Below, piece after piece: positions 46,801 to 54,820 of a DNA stretch of 64,000 nucleotides. Source of the DNA: Calothrix sp. PCC 7103 (lineage in GTDB: Bacteria; Cyanobacteriota; Cyanobacteriia; Cyanobacteriales; Nostocaceae); contig NZ_KB217478.1 of the NCBI RefSeq assembly GCF_000331305.1, forward strand, positions 3,508,627 through 3,572,626. The letters run 5' to 3'. The position numbers and the translations under genes were made by a program. The stretch's first letter is position 1. Each line of letters starts with the position of its first letter. The notes under the pieces are model-generated. The model was not told the DNA's origin. It did not search any database and saw only the letters and a list, made by a program, of their open reading frames with translations.

Positions 46801-49469
46801 GATATGGTAATGCTCCCTTGTCTGCCTTTGCCTATGTTACTTACGGGCTAATTCTCAGCGCGGTAGTAGGAGACATCGAATCTGGCTATCAATTTGGTAA
46901 GCTAGCTATAAATCTTTTGCCTGAGTTCCAAATGAAAGAAGTTGATGTAAAGGTTATTGCAACATTTAATCCATATATCAGATCTTGGAAGGAGCATACA
47001 AAGGAAGTATTAAAACCCGTATTAGAAGCTTATTCGACTGGATTAGAAACAGGAAATTTGGAATATGCTAGCTATTGTCTTTACACCTATTGCTACGCTT
47101 CATACTTCATTGGTAGAGAGTTGATAGAACTAAAATTAACAATGGCAAGTTACAGCAGTGCTATCTCTCAGATGAATCAAGAAAGAGCATTTCATTGGAA
47201 TGCTATCTATAGACAATTAGTCAGTAACCTGCTTGGAGACGTAGAAGACCCCTGCCGTTTAATCGGTGAAGCTTATGATGAGGATAAAATGCTACCACTT
47301 CTCCTTGAAGGCAAAGATGGAGTTGGGCTTTTATATTTAAATTTCAGCAAATTACATCTGTGTTACCTATTTCAATACTTTTCAGAGGCAGTAGAATATG
47401 CGACTCAGGCAGAAAAGTATTTAGATAGCGGGATAGGAAATATTGTTGTTCCTCTTATCTATTTTTACGAATCTCTTGCTAGGCTAGCACTATATCCTGA
47501 CGCATCCCAGACTAAGCAAAATTATATTCTAAATAAAATATTAGCAAATCAGGAAAAGATTCAGAAATGGGCAGATTATGCACCAATGAATTATTTACAT
47601 AAATACTATCTTGTCGAAGCAGAACAGCATCGTGTTATTGGTAAATTTTTCGAGGCTATGGAATTATATGATCGTGCTATCTCTCTCGCCAAAGAAAATG
47701 AGTATATTAATGAAGAAGCTCTCGCTAACGAACTTGCAGCTAATTTTTATCTTGAATGGGGTAAACAAAACATTGCTCAAACTTACTTAACTAATGCCTA
47801 TTATTGTTACAGTCGTTGGGGAGCGAAAGCCAAAGTTACAGATTTAGCAAGCCGTTATACTCAATTACTTGCTCCCATTCTTGAGCAAGAAAAACTTAGC
47901 ACCTATCCTAGCCATAAAACTACTTCTAATCGCAAATCCCTATTCCCCCTCAGCAATCACCATACTATTATCGCCTCAAAAGTAAGCATTTCTGACTCTT
48001 TGGATTTAGCCGCACTCTTGAGAGCATCTCAAGCACTTTCGGGAGAACTTGAGCTTGAACAGCTGATTTCTACTTTAATAAAAGTTGTGATGGAGAATGC
48101 TGGTGCCTCTAAATGTGCTTTAATTTTAAGCAAAGGTAATAACTCAAATTTAACGATTGCCGCAGTAAGTTCAAATTCAACAACTAAGTTCCCTTCAATT
48201 TGTCTAGAGTTGAGCGATGATGTTCCCATTACTTTAGTGAATTACGTCAAACGCACTTTAGAAATATTAGTAATCGATGATGCAAAAACTGACACATCTT
48301 TAGTAAACGATCGCTACATTATCCATCAACAACCGTGTAGCCTTTTGTGCATCCCCATTATTAATCAAGGTAAATTGCTCGGAATTTTTTACCTAGAAAA
48401 TAATCTTACGACGGGAGTCTTTACACGAGATCGACTAGAATTACTCCAAGTCCTTACCAGTCAAGCAGCTATATCCTTAGAGAATGCTATTCTTTACAAA
48501 AATTTGGCTGAAGCTAATCAACAATTAATAGAATACAATCATACCCTAGAAGAAATGGTAGAGAAGAGAACACAGGAACTTAACGACAAAAATCAAAGTT
48601 TGCAACAAACTCTACGAGATTTACAACGTACACAAAGCCAATTAATTCAAAGTGAAAAAATGTCTTCTCTAGGGCAAATGGTAGCTGGTATTGCCCATGA
48701 AATCAATAATCCAATCAACTTTATTCACGGGAATATTGAATATACTAGTAGGTATGTGCAAGATTTACTGAATTTGATAAATATTTATCAAAAAGAATAC
48801 CCCAACCCTTCACCTATAGTTCAAGAAAAAGTTGAGGAAATTGACATTGATTTTATATTACAAGACTTGCCGAAGATTCTAGATTCCATGAATATGGGGA
48901 CTTCACGCATACGTAATATTGTATTAGGCTTACGTAACTTCTCGCGTCTTGATGAATCAGAAATGAAGCCTATAGATATTCATGAAGGAATTGACAACAC
49001 CTTGATGATTTTGCAGCATCGGCTGAAAAAACAAAGTGAGCGGTCTGAGATGACAGTTATTAAAGAATACGGACAAGTGCCAAAAGTTAATTGCTATGCA
49101 GGTCAACTTAATCAGGCATTTATGAATATTCTGAGTAATGCAATTGATGCTTTGGAAGAGGAAATGAGGACTAAAAAATGGGAAATAGACAATAGTCAAC
49201 CCCAAACTCCTATAATTAGGATTTGCACTGAGCTACTAAACAACCGTACAGTGAGAATTTTAATTGCTGATAACGGTTGTGGTATGACAGAAGCAGTCCA
49301 ACAGAAAATTTTTGACCCATTTTTCACTACTAAACCAGTTGGAGGAGGTACAGGATTGGGGTTATCGATTAGCTATCAAGTTGTAGTAGATAAACATAAA
49401 GGTCAGTTAATCTGTAATTCTACGCCAGGAGCGGGAACTGAGTTTGTGATTGAAATACCTGTGCAGTAG
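43899..49469 (+). CDS. Giant hybrid sensor: Ser/Thr kinase - ATPase - GAF - histidine kinase
   Basis: About 1856 residues from ATG 43899 (GTG two codons upstream is possible). Domains: Ser/Thr protein kinase (about 12-275; catalytic HKDIKPAN near 139, DFS in place of DFG), AAA/STAND-type ATPase (P-loop GFSGIGKT near 346, Walker [12 protein letters not shown]), long TPR-like helical region (about 700-1340), GAF (about 1369-1529), coiled coil, histidine-kinase dimer helix with [12 protein letters not shown] (His near 1602) and an HATPase domain (about 1694-1858; GGGTGLGLS near 1816). The same layout is known as the HstK type in Anabaena/Nostoc, a two-component/Ser-Thr crossover. No response regulator is adjacent. 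The gene ends at a nested repeat, and from about 44.85 kb on it lacks the GGCGCC sites common elsewhere. Confidence 0.92.
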   Translation: MTTILHIKDKIIGYHITEKIYSGNKTLVYRGIREKDRQSVILKLMATEYPTFSEITQFRNQYTIAKSLDLPGIVKPLSIENYRNGYALVMEDFGGISLADWQLQDQRMENNAISLSQFFPIAIEIVSILEGLHRYRVIHKDIKPANILINPSTGEVKIIDFSLATLLPREIQFLTNPNVLEGTLAYISPEQTGRMNRGIDYRSDFYSLGVTFFELLTGQLPFTATDPIELVYSHIAKQPPSASGINANIPSVLSDIVTKLMSKNAEDRYQSTHGLRYDLEMCRDQWQTGNTTGNIGAFQLGVRDVSDRFQIPEKLYGRQHEVETLLATFERVTGGTTEMMLVAGFSGIGKTAVVNEVHKPIARQRSYFIKGKFDQFQRDIPLSALVQAFRDLIGQLLSETDTQIQHWKTKILSALGEQAGVITDILPELEQIIGKQPEISTLSGSAAQNRFNLLFQRFIQVFTTKEHPLVIFIDDLQWADAASLKLIELLMSQTNETGGGLLLIGAYRDNEVSKAHPLSLTLQEIEKAGASINNITLKPLNQSELNNLIADTLRCGKTLAVPLTQIVFATTSGNPFFATQLLTSLYQDGVIKFSFDVGFWQYNITEIRAIALTDNVVDFMAIQLKKLPELTQQILMLAACIGNEFDLQTLATIYKKSVVDTASDIWKALQEGLLIPQTNVYKLFQHGDGQNDSFESKDSKELSVKNLQTPKYKFIHDRVQQAAYSLIPQDQQKALHLEIGLLLLNNIPVSQREENIFQIVNHCNIAVELITDKTKYDELAQMNLLAGRKALASTAYPAALRYLTTGIKLLTPDSWVKEYDLSLALYETAAEAAYLAGEFEQMEGFVEVVLAQAKTLLEKVKVHEVKIQAYGAQNKALEAVNIALAFLKLLGVEFPDNPSQSDIQLAMAEVASNMNGRHIEDLINLPKMIHTDKLAVMRILSSINPFTYQAAPELFPLNVLKQINLSFRYGNAPLSAFAYVTYGLILSAVVGDIESGYQFGKLAINLLPEFQMKEVDVKVIATFNPYIRSWKEHTKEVLKPVLEAYSTGLETGNLEYASYCLYTYCYASYFIGRELIELKLTMASYSSAISQMNQERAFHWNAIYRQLVSNLLGDVEDPCRLIGEAYDEDKMLPLLLEGKDGVGLLYLNFSKLHLCYLFQYFSEAVEYATQAEKYLDSGIGNIVVPLIYFYESLARLALYPDASQTKQNYILNKILANQEKIQKWADYAPMNYLHKYYLVEAEQHRVIGKFFEAMELYDRAISLAKENEYINEEALANELAANFYLEWGKQNIAQTYLTNAYYCYSRWGAKAKVTDLASRYTQLLAPILEQEKLSTYPSHKTTSNRKSLFPLSNHHTIIASKVSISDSLDLAALLRASQALSGELELEQLISTLIKVVMENAGASKCALILSKGNNSNLTIAAVSSNSTTKFPSICLELSDDVPITLVNYVKRTLEILVIDDAKTDTSLVNDRYIIHQQPCSLLCIPIINQGKLLGIFYLENNLTTGVFTRDRLELLQVLTSQAAISLENAILYKNLAEANQQLIEYNHTLEEMVEKRTQELNDKNQSLQQTLRDLQRTQSQLIQSEKMSSLGQMVAGIAHEINNPINFIHGNIEYTSRYVQDLLNLINIYQKEYPNPSPIVQEKVEEIDIDFILQDLPKILDSMNMGTSRIRNIVLGLRNFSRLDESEMKPIDIHEGIDNTLMILQHRLKKQSERSEMTVIKEYGQVPKVNCYAGQLNQAFMNILSNAIDALEEEMRTKKWEIDNSQPQTPIIRICTELLNNRTVRILIADNGCGMTEAVQQKIFDPFFTTKPVGGGTGLGLSISYQVVVDKHKGQLICNSTPGAGTEFVIEIPVQ

Positions 49470-49575
49470 TGCTTTATGTCACTAATTCCGTGGGGTTGAA
49501 TAAAAATCAAAACCTTTGTAGAGACGCTCTTTATCACGTCTCTACATTTCCTAGAATTAATAATATGAAGCACTA
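49467..49575. repeat. Nested palindromic element, copy with AGTGCTT arms
   Basis: TAGTGCTTTATGTCACTAATTC and, inverted, CTAGTGCTTCATATTATTAATTC enclose a degenerate form of the 28-bp core (49518-49545). The stop codon of the hybrid kinase is the first three bases of the element. Confidence 0.7.
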
Positions 49576-49586
49576 GTTTTATAATA

Positions 49587-50969
49587 TTAATATGCGTATG
49601 TAGTTGCCATATACAATGGAGATTCACGCCGCCCTCTAATTACCATCTTGACTCCACTAGCAGGCGCTAAAGTAAAACCTCTACGCTGAGGCCGCTCTGG
49701 TCGATTATCAGCCAGTGCAAGTTGATAGTTTGATAGGATTGTTGCCAATACTAGCTTTATTTCAAACTGCCCTAAAGTCTCACCAATACACCGACGTACA
49801 CCACCACCAAAGGGCAAAAATTCGTAGGGAGAAAATTGCCTTTCTAAAAAGCGCTCTGGCTTAAACAGTTTTGGTTCAGGATATAAATCCTTACGGTGAT
49901 GAGTGAGGTAAATACTAGCCAGCAGTACCATCCCTGGTTCTAAAGAATGTCCCAGTAATTCTACTGGCTCTTGCACTAACCTGGGGAACGAGAACATCAA
50001 AATTGGGTGAATTCGCATCGATTCATTACACACTGCTGTAAGATATGGCAATCGATAAATGCTCATGGGGTCTGGGGAATCACCGAGTGTACTCAGTTCT
50101 TGGAGCAGTTTTTCGTGGACTAGCGGCTTTTGGTGAATCCAGTACAATGCCCAAGCTATTACCGTTGCTGTAGATTCATATCCACCAAGTAGTAAGGTCA
50201 TCATCTGATCGCGTAATTCCACATCTGTCATAGCTTGACCCGCTTCATCCTTCGCTAACATCAGCAAGGAAAGGATATCAATGCGATCTGGGTCAGGTTT
50301 TTCCCGACGTTTAGCAATTTCTGAGTAAAGCAATTCATCTATTTGCTGCCGACTACGCAGAAATTTTCCCCAAGGACTCCAAGCGCCGAAATCCTGTTGC
50401 AAAAATGAGAAGAAGAATAAACTAGAAGTGAGTGGAGACCTAAAATAATCTAAGAGTGAGGGCAGTAAATGCTTGAGTTGTTGATATCTTTTTCCCTCAT
50501 ATAAACCAAAGATAGCCCCTAAGATAACTTGCAGAGATATATCCTGTGTTACATCACGGCATGAAAAGACATTACCTAGTGGCAATTCCCTAAAGGTTTT
50601 TTCAGTGAGGCTACATATTAGCTGACCGTAAGCTTTCATCCGGTCTCCGTGGAATGAGGGCATCACCAGTTGTCGCTGCCGTTTATGGAGATCGCCATCT
50701 ATTGAGAGGAATGAATAGTCACCTAGAAAGGGTTTCAAAATTTTATTTAACTCACCGGCTGCTATAAACTTCTTTCTATCATTCGTGAAAATCTCCTTAA
50801 TTGCTTCCGGATGGTTTACAAATACCACAGTATCCCCAAAACCAACCAACTTACCAGTAAAAATGTCGGGGTATTGCTGGACGGAGCTTTCCATGTATCC
50901 AATAGGATCAGCGACCCATTGAAACTTCTGTATTAAAGGTGAAGTGTTGAGAGGGTTAGGTAGTTTCAT
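49587..50969 (-). CDS. Cytochrome P450, CYP110-like
   Basis: Haem monooxygenase of the kind found beside terpene cyclases in cyanobacteria. The chosen ATG at 50969 (MKLPNPLNTSPLIQKF) gives 460 residues and matches the CYP110 N-terminus without membrane anchor; ATG 51008, six bases after the cyclase stop, would add 13. I-helix LLLGGYESTATVIAW, ExxR as NESMRIHP, and the haem-binding FLPFGGGVRRCIGETLG are all intact. It directly follows the terpene cyclase, so it likely oxidises the cyclase product. No GGCGCC site occurs in it. Confidence 0.9.
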   Translation of the reverse strand: MKLPNPLNTSPLIQKFQWVADPIGYMESSVQQYPDIFTGKLVGFGDTVVFVNHPEAIKEIFTNDRKKFIAAGELNKILKPFLGDYSFLSIDGDLHKRQRQLVMPSFHGDRMKAYGQLICSLTEKTFRELPLGNVFSCRDVTQDISLQVILGAIFGLYEGKRYQQLKHLLPSLLDYFRSPLTSSLFFFSFLQQDFGAWSPWGKFLRSRQQIDELLYSEIAKRREKPDPDRIDILSLLMLAKDEAGQAMTDVELRDQMMTLLLGGYESTATVIAWALYWIHQKPLVHEKLLQELSTLGDSPDPMSIYRLPYLTAVCNESMRIHPILMFSFPRLVQEPVELLGHSLEPGMVLLASIYLTHHRKDLYPEPKLFKPERFLERQFSPYEFLPFGGGVRRCIGETLGQFEIKLVLATILSNYQLALADNRPERPQRRGFTLAPASGVKMVIRGRRESPLYMATTYAY

Positions 50970-51014
50970 TTGAGTTATTATTGCAAAGTTTGCTAAAAGC
51001 GTTCTCATCTCAAC

Positions 51015-51986
51015 TTAAGCCGCCATTAGCTCTAGCTTTTCTAAAGACTGATAGCGAGCAGAATCAGTATACCAATTCAGGTTGGCACTTATCCAGGCAT
51101 TTAATCCTAATACATACTTTTCTAGTTCAGCATCTAGCTCTTCTCCAAAATGTGGAATAGACGCTTCTAAATCTATCATCGCTTGTACTTCTTGATTGTG
51201 CATTTCTACACAACGCTTGATTGCTTCTTCTAAAGGCAATCGCTGCTGATAGTAAAAGACCAATACTAAATTATGAAAATCACCACTTGCCATTTCCCTA
51301 GATGCCGAGAATATATCATTACACCAAGAAATGATATTACTTGTCATCTCTCCTAATTTGCTCACAATAGTCTGCTCTTTAACAACCTCGGGAATCGTCA
51401 AATGGTTGAAAAAATCAATCCACGCTAGAACAAGATCCCCGGCTACACTTAACCTACGCATTTTAGTATACGTATTAACATCGGGTACAATCCCCTGTAA
51501 ACGGTTGAATGCTTCTAGCATACAACCGTGAAAGTAGCTGTCAAAACTGCGGACAACACGATCAAAAGATATTGGGTTACCTATTTGAAGCATACGTTTC
51601 CGTATATCACTTAAGGCATGACTAAGAGGTATGTCTTGACTCGTAGGTTCTATTCCATTGAATATTTCTAGAAATCTCTTTTGATAATCCTTTAAAATTT
51701 CAGGTTGTTTACCTAAATCTGACATATCGCATTGATCGTCCCAAATAAAGAGCCAGCTCAACCAGTCATTTGCAATCTTCAGTTCTTCAAGTTGGCAATG
51801 AGGATAGGCATATGCAGTTAGTAAATAAAAGTTTGATTTGCTAAAACGCTGACGGACTCGTGATTGATTTTCTAAAAGGTTGAAACGAAGTACCCATTCT
51901 AAAGCATAATCTTCTAGGACATCTACATGCTTATTTATCTGCAATGGGAATGGGCAGTATAAATCAGGGAAAATGATTTTTTCCAT
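51015..51986 (-). CDS. Class I terpene cyclase (sesquiterpene type)
   Basis: Soluble all-helical cyclase of the bacterial terpene synthase family. 323 residues; the metal-binding aspartate motif is DDQCD (83-87) and the NSE triad NDIFSASRE (223-231), both intact; the RY-like C-terminal pair is visible as ARYQSLE. Family and size suggest farnesyl diphosphate as substrate. In Nostoc PCC 7120 a germacrene A synthase is paired with a CYP110 P450, so this pair is a likely relative; the product is not known. The gene lies in the GGCGCC-free stretch. Confidence 0.9.
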   Translation of the reverse strand: MEKIIFPDLYCPFPLQINKHVDVLEDYALEWVLRFNLLENQSRVRQRFSKSNFYLLTAYAYPHCQLEELKIANDWLSWLFIWDDQCDMSDLGKQPEILKDYQKRFLEIFNGIEPTSQDIPLSHALSDIRKRMLQIGNPISFDRVVRSFDSYFHGCMLEAFNRLQGIVPDVNTYTKMRRLSVAGDLVLAWIDFFNHLTIPEVVKEQTIVSKLGEMTSNIISWCNDIFSASREMASGDFHNLVLVFYYQQRLPLEEAIKRCVEMHNQEVQAMIDLEASIPHFGEELDAELEKYVLGLNAWISANLNWYTDSARYQSLEKLELMAA

Positions 51987-52607
51987 AAATAACTCTATGA
52001 ATCAATAGGAATAATTAGGGAGACACAAACTACAGGGCACAGAACAAGCTGACCTATAAATCCTCATTAAACAATTACTAATACACCGCTTCCGCTACAA
52101 TGCGAGAATAATATTTATTAAGACTGTTAAGTGGTATATTAATATATCGCTTAGGATTAAAAATTTAGTCTGTGCAAGCATTGTTTTATATTTAATTAAA
52201 ATTTGTAACCGTATTTCTCAGTAATTAATCAGGTTTGTATAAACAATTTAATGCATTGTTAAAAAAGATACATTAAATTTGAAAGTTGTTGCATTTTAGC
52301 TATGAATTTAAAACCTTTATTCACATTGGGTTCAAGCAAGTTAACTTCTAACCGGGTAGACGAAAATTGCTAAGTGTTATACATTTAAATACTCTTTTTA
52401 ATACTTTTATCAACGGTATGATTGAAATATATTTATAGATATTAGTAAAATTTAGTACTTATTAACTAAGTAATTATTCCATAAAGTCAAGAAATGGTGA
52501 CATTGATTAGATTCAGGCGCCAATCATATTATCCTAAAACTTTTAGTAATCTCTGAATTTCGCTTTGAAGTGTTAAAAACTTAAAATCTAAGCTTTAAGT
52601 TATAAAT

Positions 52608-52849
52608 GTGATCAGTAAGCAAATAAGCTTCAAGTATGAAGGAAATATCATCCTAATAGGTGATGACACATCGACACAGTTAGAGGTTGATGTTATGAAA
52701 TTTTTTTCTAGCCTAAATGTTTCTAGCCTAAATAACTGTATAAAAGCGCCAACAGTACGAACGACAGTATGATTACTGAGGATTTGCAGTTTGAGGACAA
52801 GTTTACAGTTGTTGACCACGACCAAATACGTCAACGTCCTTTGCCCTAG
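52608..52849 (+). CDS. Two coupled micro-ORFs of unknown meaning
   Basis: GTG 52608 opens 54 codons (MISKQISFKYEGNIILIGDD..., stop 52770-52772); ATG 52769, overlapping as ATGA, opens 26 codons (MITEDLQFEDKFTVVDHDQI, stop 52847-52849). Both have protein-like composition and classical coupling, but I recognise neither. They may be a real small operon, or one gene broken by a frameshift. Confidence 0.3.
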
Positions 52850-52868
52850 TACATAACGGCGGAAATAA

Positions 52869-52970
52869 TATCATGTCCGGTTGATTACCCATAATTACCA
52901 CGTCACGTAGAGACGCGATTAATCGCGTCTCTACAATGATTTTATTATGGTTACGCTCCCGGACATGATA
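52869..52970. repeat. Nested palindromic element, copy with TATCATGTCCGG arms
   Basis: Outer arms TATCATGTCCGG and CCGGACATGATA, partly complementary inner segments (CCATAAT/ATTATGG), and a perfect 28-bp core (52907-52934) identical to the other copies. Outer arms differ completely from the TATAGCA type. Confidence 0.8.
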
Positions 52971-53163
52971 TAAATCGACCATTGCGAACCTTGAATAAAT
53001 CTCCATTCACCAGGTTTGAAAATGGTAAACGTATTTACGCCGCACGGTACTAGAGTTTTTCATATGTGCTGTGAGAATCATCAATTTAATGCCTATAAGA
53101 GCATTGCAATTAAAAATATTTAAAATTTTATTGTGGGGTGGGTATCCCGAACCGCCTTTAGTT

Positions 53164-53190
53164 TGGAACGGGCAAGGATGCCCATTCCAC
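53164..53190. repeat. Hairpin repeat TGGAACGGGCA/TGCCCATTCCA
   Basis: Imperfect 11-bp stem around AGGA; related to the GGCAGG-type hairpins at 431-456 and 57372-57392. Confidence 0.55.
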
Positions 53191-53309
53191 AAGATGGAGA
53201 ATTTAATTTTTGGAAGTCCAGAAGTAATTTTAGGGTGTTTTTCCGAAATCATAGCGGTTATAACTGTAGAAACATGAAACACTTTTACTGTGAACCGTTT
53301 TGAAAGTTC

Positions 53310-54692
53310 ATGCTATTAACAATTACAACAACACATACACCAGCTACAGACCTGGGTTACTTATTGCATAAGCACCCTGATAAGTGTCAGTCGTTCTCGC
53401 TTTCTTTTGGACAAGCGCATGTTTTTTACCCGGAAGCTAGCGATACTCTCTGTACTGCTGCACTACTGTTGGATATTGACGCTGTAAAATTGGTGCGAGG
53501 TAAAGGCGCCACTCTTGAACAGTATGTTAATGATAGACCTTATGTAGCTTCATCTTTTTTCAGTGTCGCGATGTCGCAGGTTTTCGGGACTGCGCTTGGT
53601 GGTAGATGTAAAGACCGTCCTGAACTCGTGCAAACCCCAATACCTTTAACCGCGAAAATAAGCGTTTTACCTTGTCGTGGGGGTGAAGAGTTTCTACGCG
53701 AATTATTTGAACCGTTGGGTTATACCGTTAGCGCACAAAATCACCAGCTTGATGAAAAATTTCCAGATTGGGGCGCCAGTAAATATTATACCGTAGAGTT
53801 ACAACACACTTTACCTTTATCTGAATTGCTCAGTCATCTTTATGTGCTTATTCCAGTTCTTGATGACGAGAAACATTACTGGGTAGGAGAAGACGAAGTT
53901 GAAAAACTTCTGCGTCATGGAGAAGGTTGGTTAAGTTCGCACCCAGCAAAAGAGCAAATTACTCGTCGCTATCTAAAACGTAAAGGTCGTTTAACTCGTG
54001 CAGCTTTAGCGCAACTAGTAGAATTAGAAGACCCCGACCCAGATAGCAGTGAAGAAGAACACGCACAAGAAGAAGCAGCAGTAGAGAAACCGCTTTCCCT
54101 CAATAAACAGCGAATGTTAACTGTTGTTGATACCCTTAAACAAAACAACCTCAAAACCGTCATAGACTTGGGTTGCGGAGAGGGAACTTTGCTGAGGTAT
54201 TTAATTAAAGATGCCTTTTTTGACAAAATCACAGGTGTTGACGTATCGTATCGCGCATTAGGCATTGCCAAAGAACGCATAGAAAAACTGCGGTTAGCAC
54301 GCAACCAATGGGATAAAATACAACTTTTCCAAAGCGCACTAACATATCAAGATAAACGTTTCAAAGGATATGATGCAGTCACACTAATCGAAGTTATCGA
54401 GCATCTAGACTTACCGCGTTTAAGCTCTCTATCACGAGTAGTCTTCGAGTTTACCCATCCCAAAACAGTAATAGTAACCACACCAAACATAGAATATAAC
54501 GTCAAATTTGAAACATTACCCGCTGGAAAACTCCGACATAAAGACCACCGTTTTGAGTGGACAAGAGAAGAATTTCAAACCTGGGCAAATAACGTAGCAC
54601 AAAGATATGGCTACACAGTCCAATTCCAACCAATAGGAGATAACGACCCAGAAATAGGGGCGCCAACACAAATGGCTGTTTTTAAGTGCTGA
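53310..54692 (+). CDS. hen1: Hen1, 3'-terminal RNA ribose 2'-O-methyltransferase
   Basis: Methylates the 2'-OH at the 3' end of cleaved RNA before ligation by Pnkp, which protects the repaired site from being cut again at that place. 460 residues as in known bacterial Hen1: an N-terminal activating domain specific to bacterial Hen1 (about 1-240; LLHKHPDKCQSFSLSFGQAH), an acidic linker (DPDPDSSEEEHAQEEA) and a Mn-dependent methyltransferase (about 275-460; IDLGCGEGTLL, TGVDVS, metal ligands in EVIEHLD and RHKDHRFEWTREEF). It precedes Pnkp by 128 bp on the same strand. Confidence 0.95.
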   Translation: MLLTITTTHTPATDLGYLLHKHPDKCQSFSLSFGQAHVFYPEASDTLCTAALLLDIDAVKLVRGKGATLEQYVNDRPYVASSFFSVAMSQVFGTALGGRCKDRPELVQTPIPLTAKISVLPCRGGEEFLRELFEPLGYTVSAQNHQLDEKFPDWGASKYYTVELQHTLPLSELLSHLYVLIPVLDDEKHYWVGEDEVEKLLRHGEGWLSSHPAKEQITRRYLKRKGRLTRAALAQLVELEDPDPDSSEEEHAQEEAAVEKPLSLNKQRMLTVVDTLKQNNLKTVIDLGCGEGTLLRYLIKDAFFDKITGVDVSYRALGIAKERIEKLRLARNQWDKIQLFQSALTYQDKRFKGYDAVTLIEVIEHLDLPRLSSLSRVVFEFTHPKTVIVTTPNIEYNVKFETLPAGKLRHKDHRFEWTREEFQTWANNVAQRYGYTVQFQPIGDNDPEIGAPTQMAVFKC

Positions 54693-54820
54693 GTAGAAAG
54701 TGCTGAGTGCTGAGTAGAAGAATACAGTGAATTTATTCGTCAACTCCTGACCCAATAAAACTTCTCCCCTTTTCCTTTGTGTCCTTTGTGCCTTTGTGGT
54801 TCATTAACTCTTATATATAC
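54693..54820. repeat. hen1-pnkp spacer with heptamer repeats
   Basis: GTGCTGAGTGCTGAGTAG-type heptamers follow the hen1 stop (54689-54718), and a CTTTGTGTCCTTTGTGCCTTTG motif (54774-54797) related to 30970-30995 precedes pnkp. Confidence 0.6.

Larger units (their letters stand above)
51987..53309. other. 1.3-kb intergenic region
   Basis: First 520 bp are very AT-rich with nothing recognised. Then a pair of coupled micro-ORFs (52608-52849), a nested palindromic element (52869-52970) and GGCAAGGATGCCC-type hairpins (53139-53190). Open frames at 53007-53282 on both strands lie within the hairpin repeats. Confidence 0.6.

Noticed and set aside
48306-48313. Possible HIP1 (GCGATCGC) site
   Set aside because: The sequence is ACGATCGC, one base off; no exact HIP1 was seen in the window.
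53007-53282. Open frames on both strands upstream of hen1
   Set aside because: They read through hairpin repeats (GGCAAGGATGCCC type) and mirror one another.
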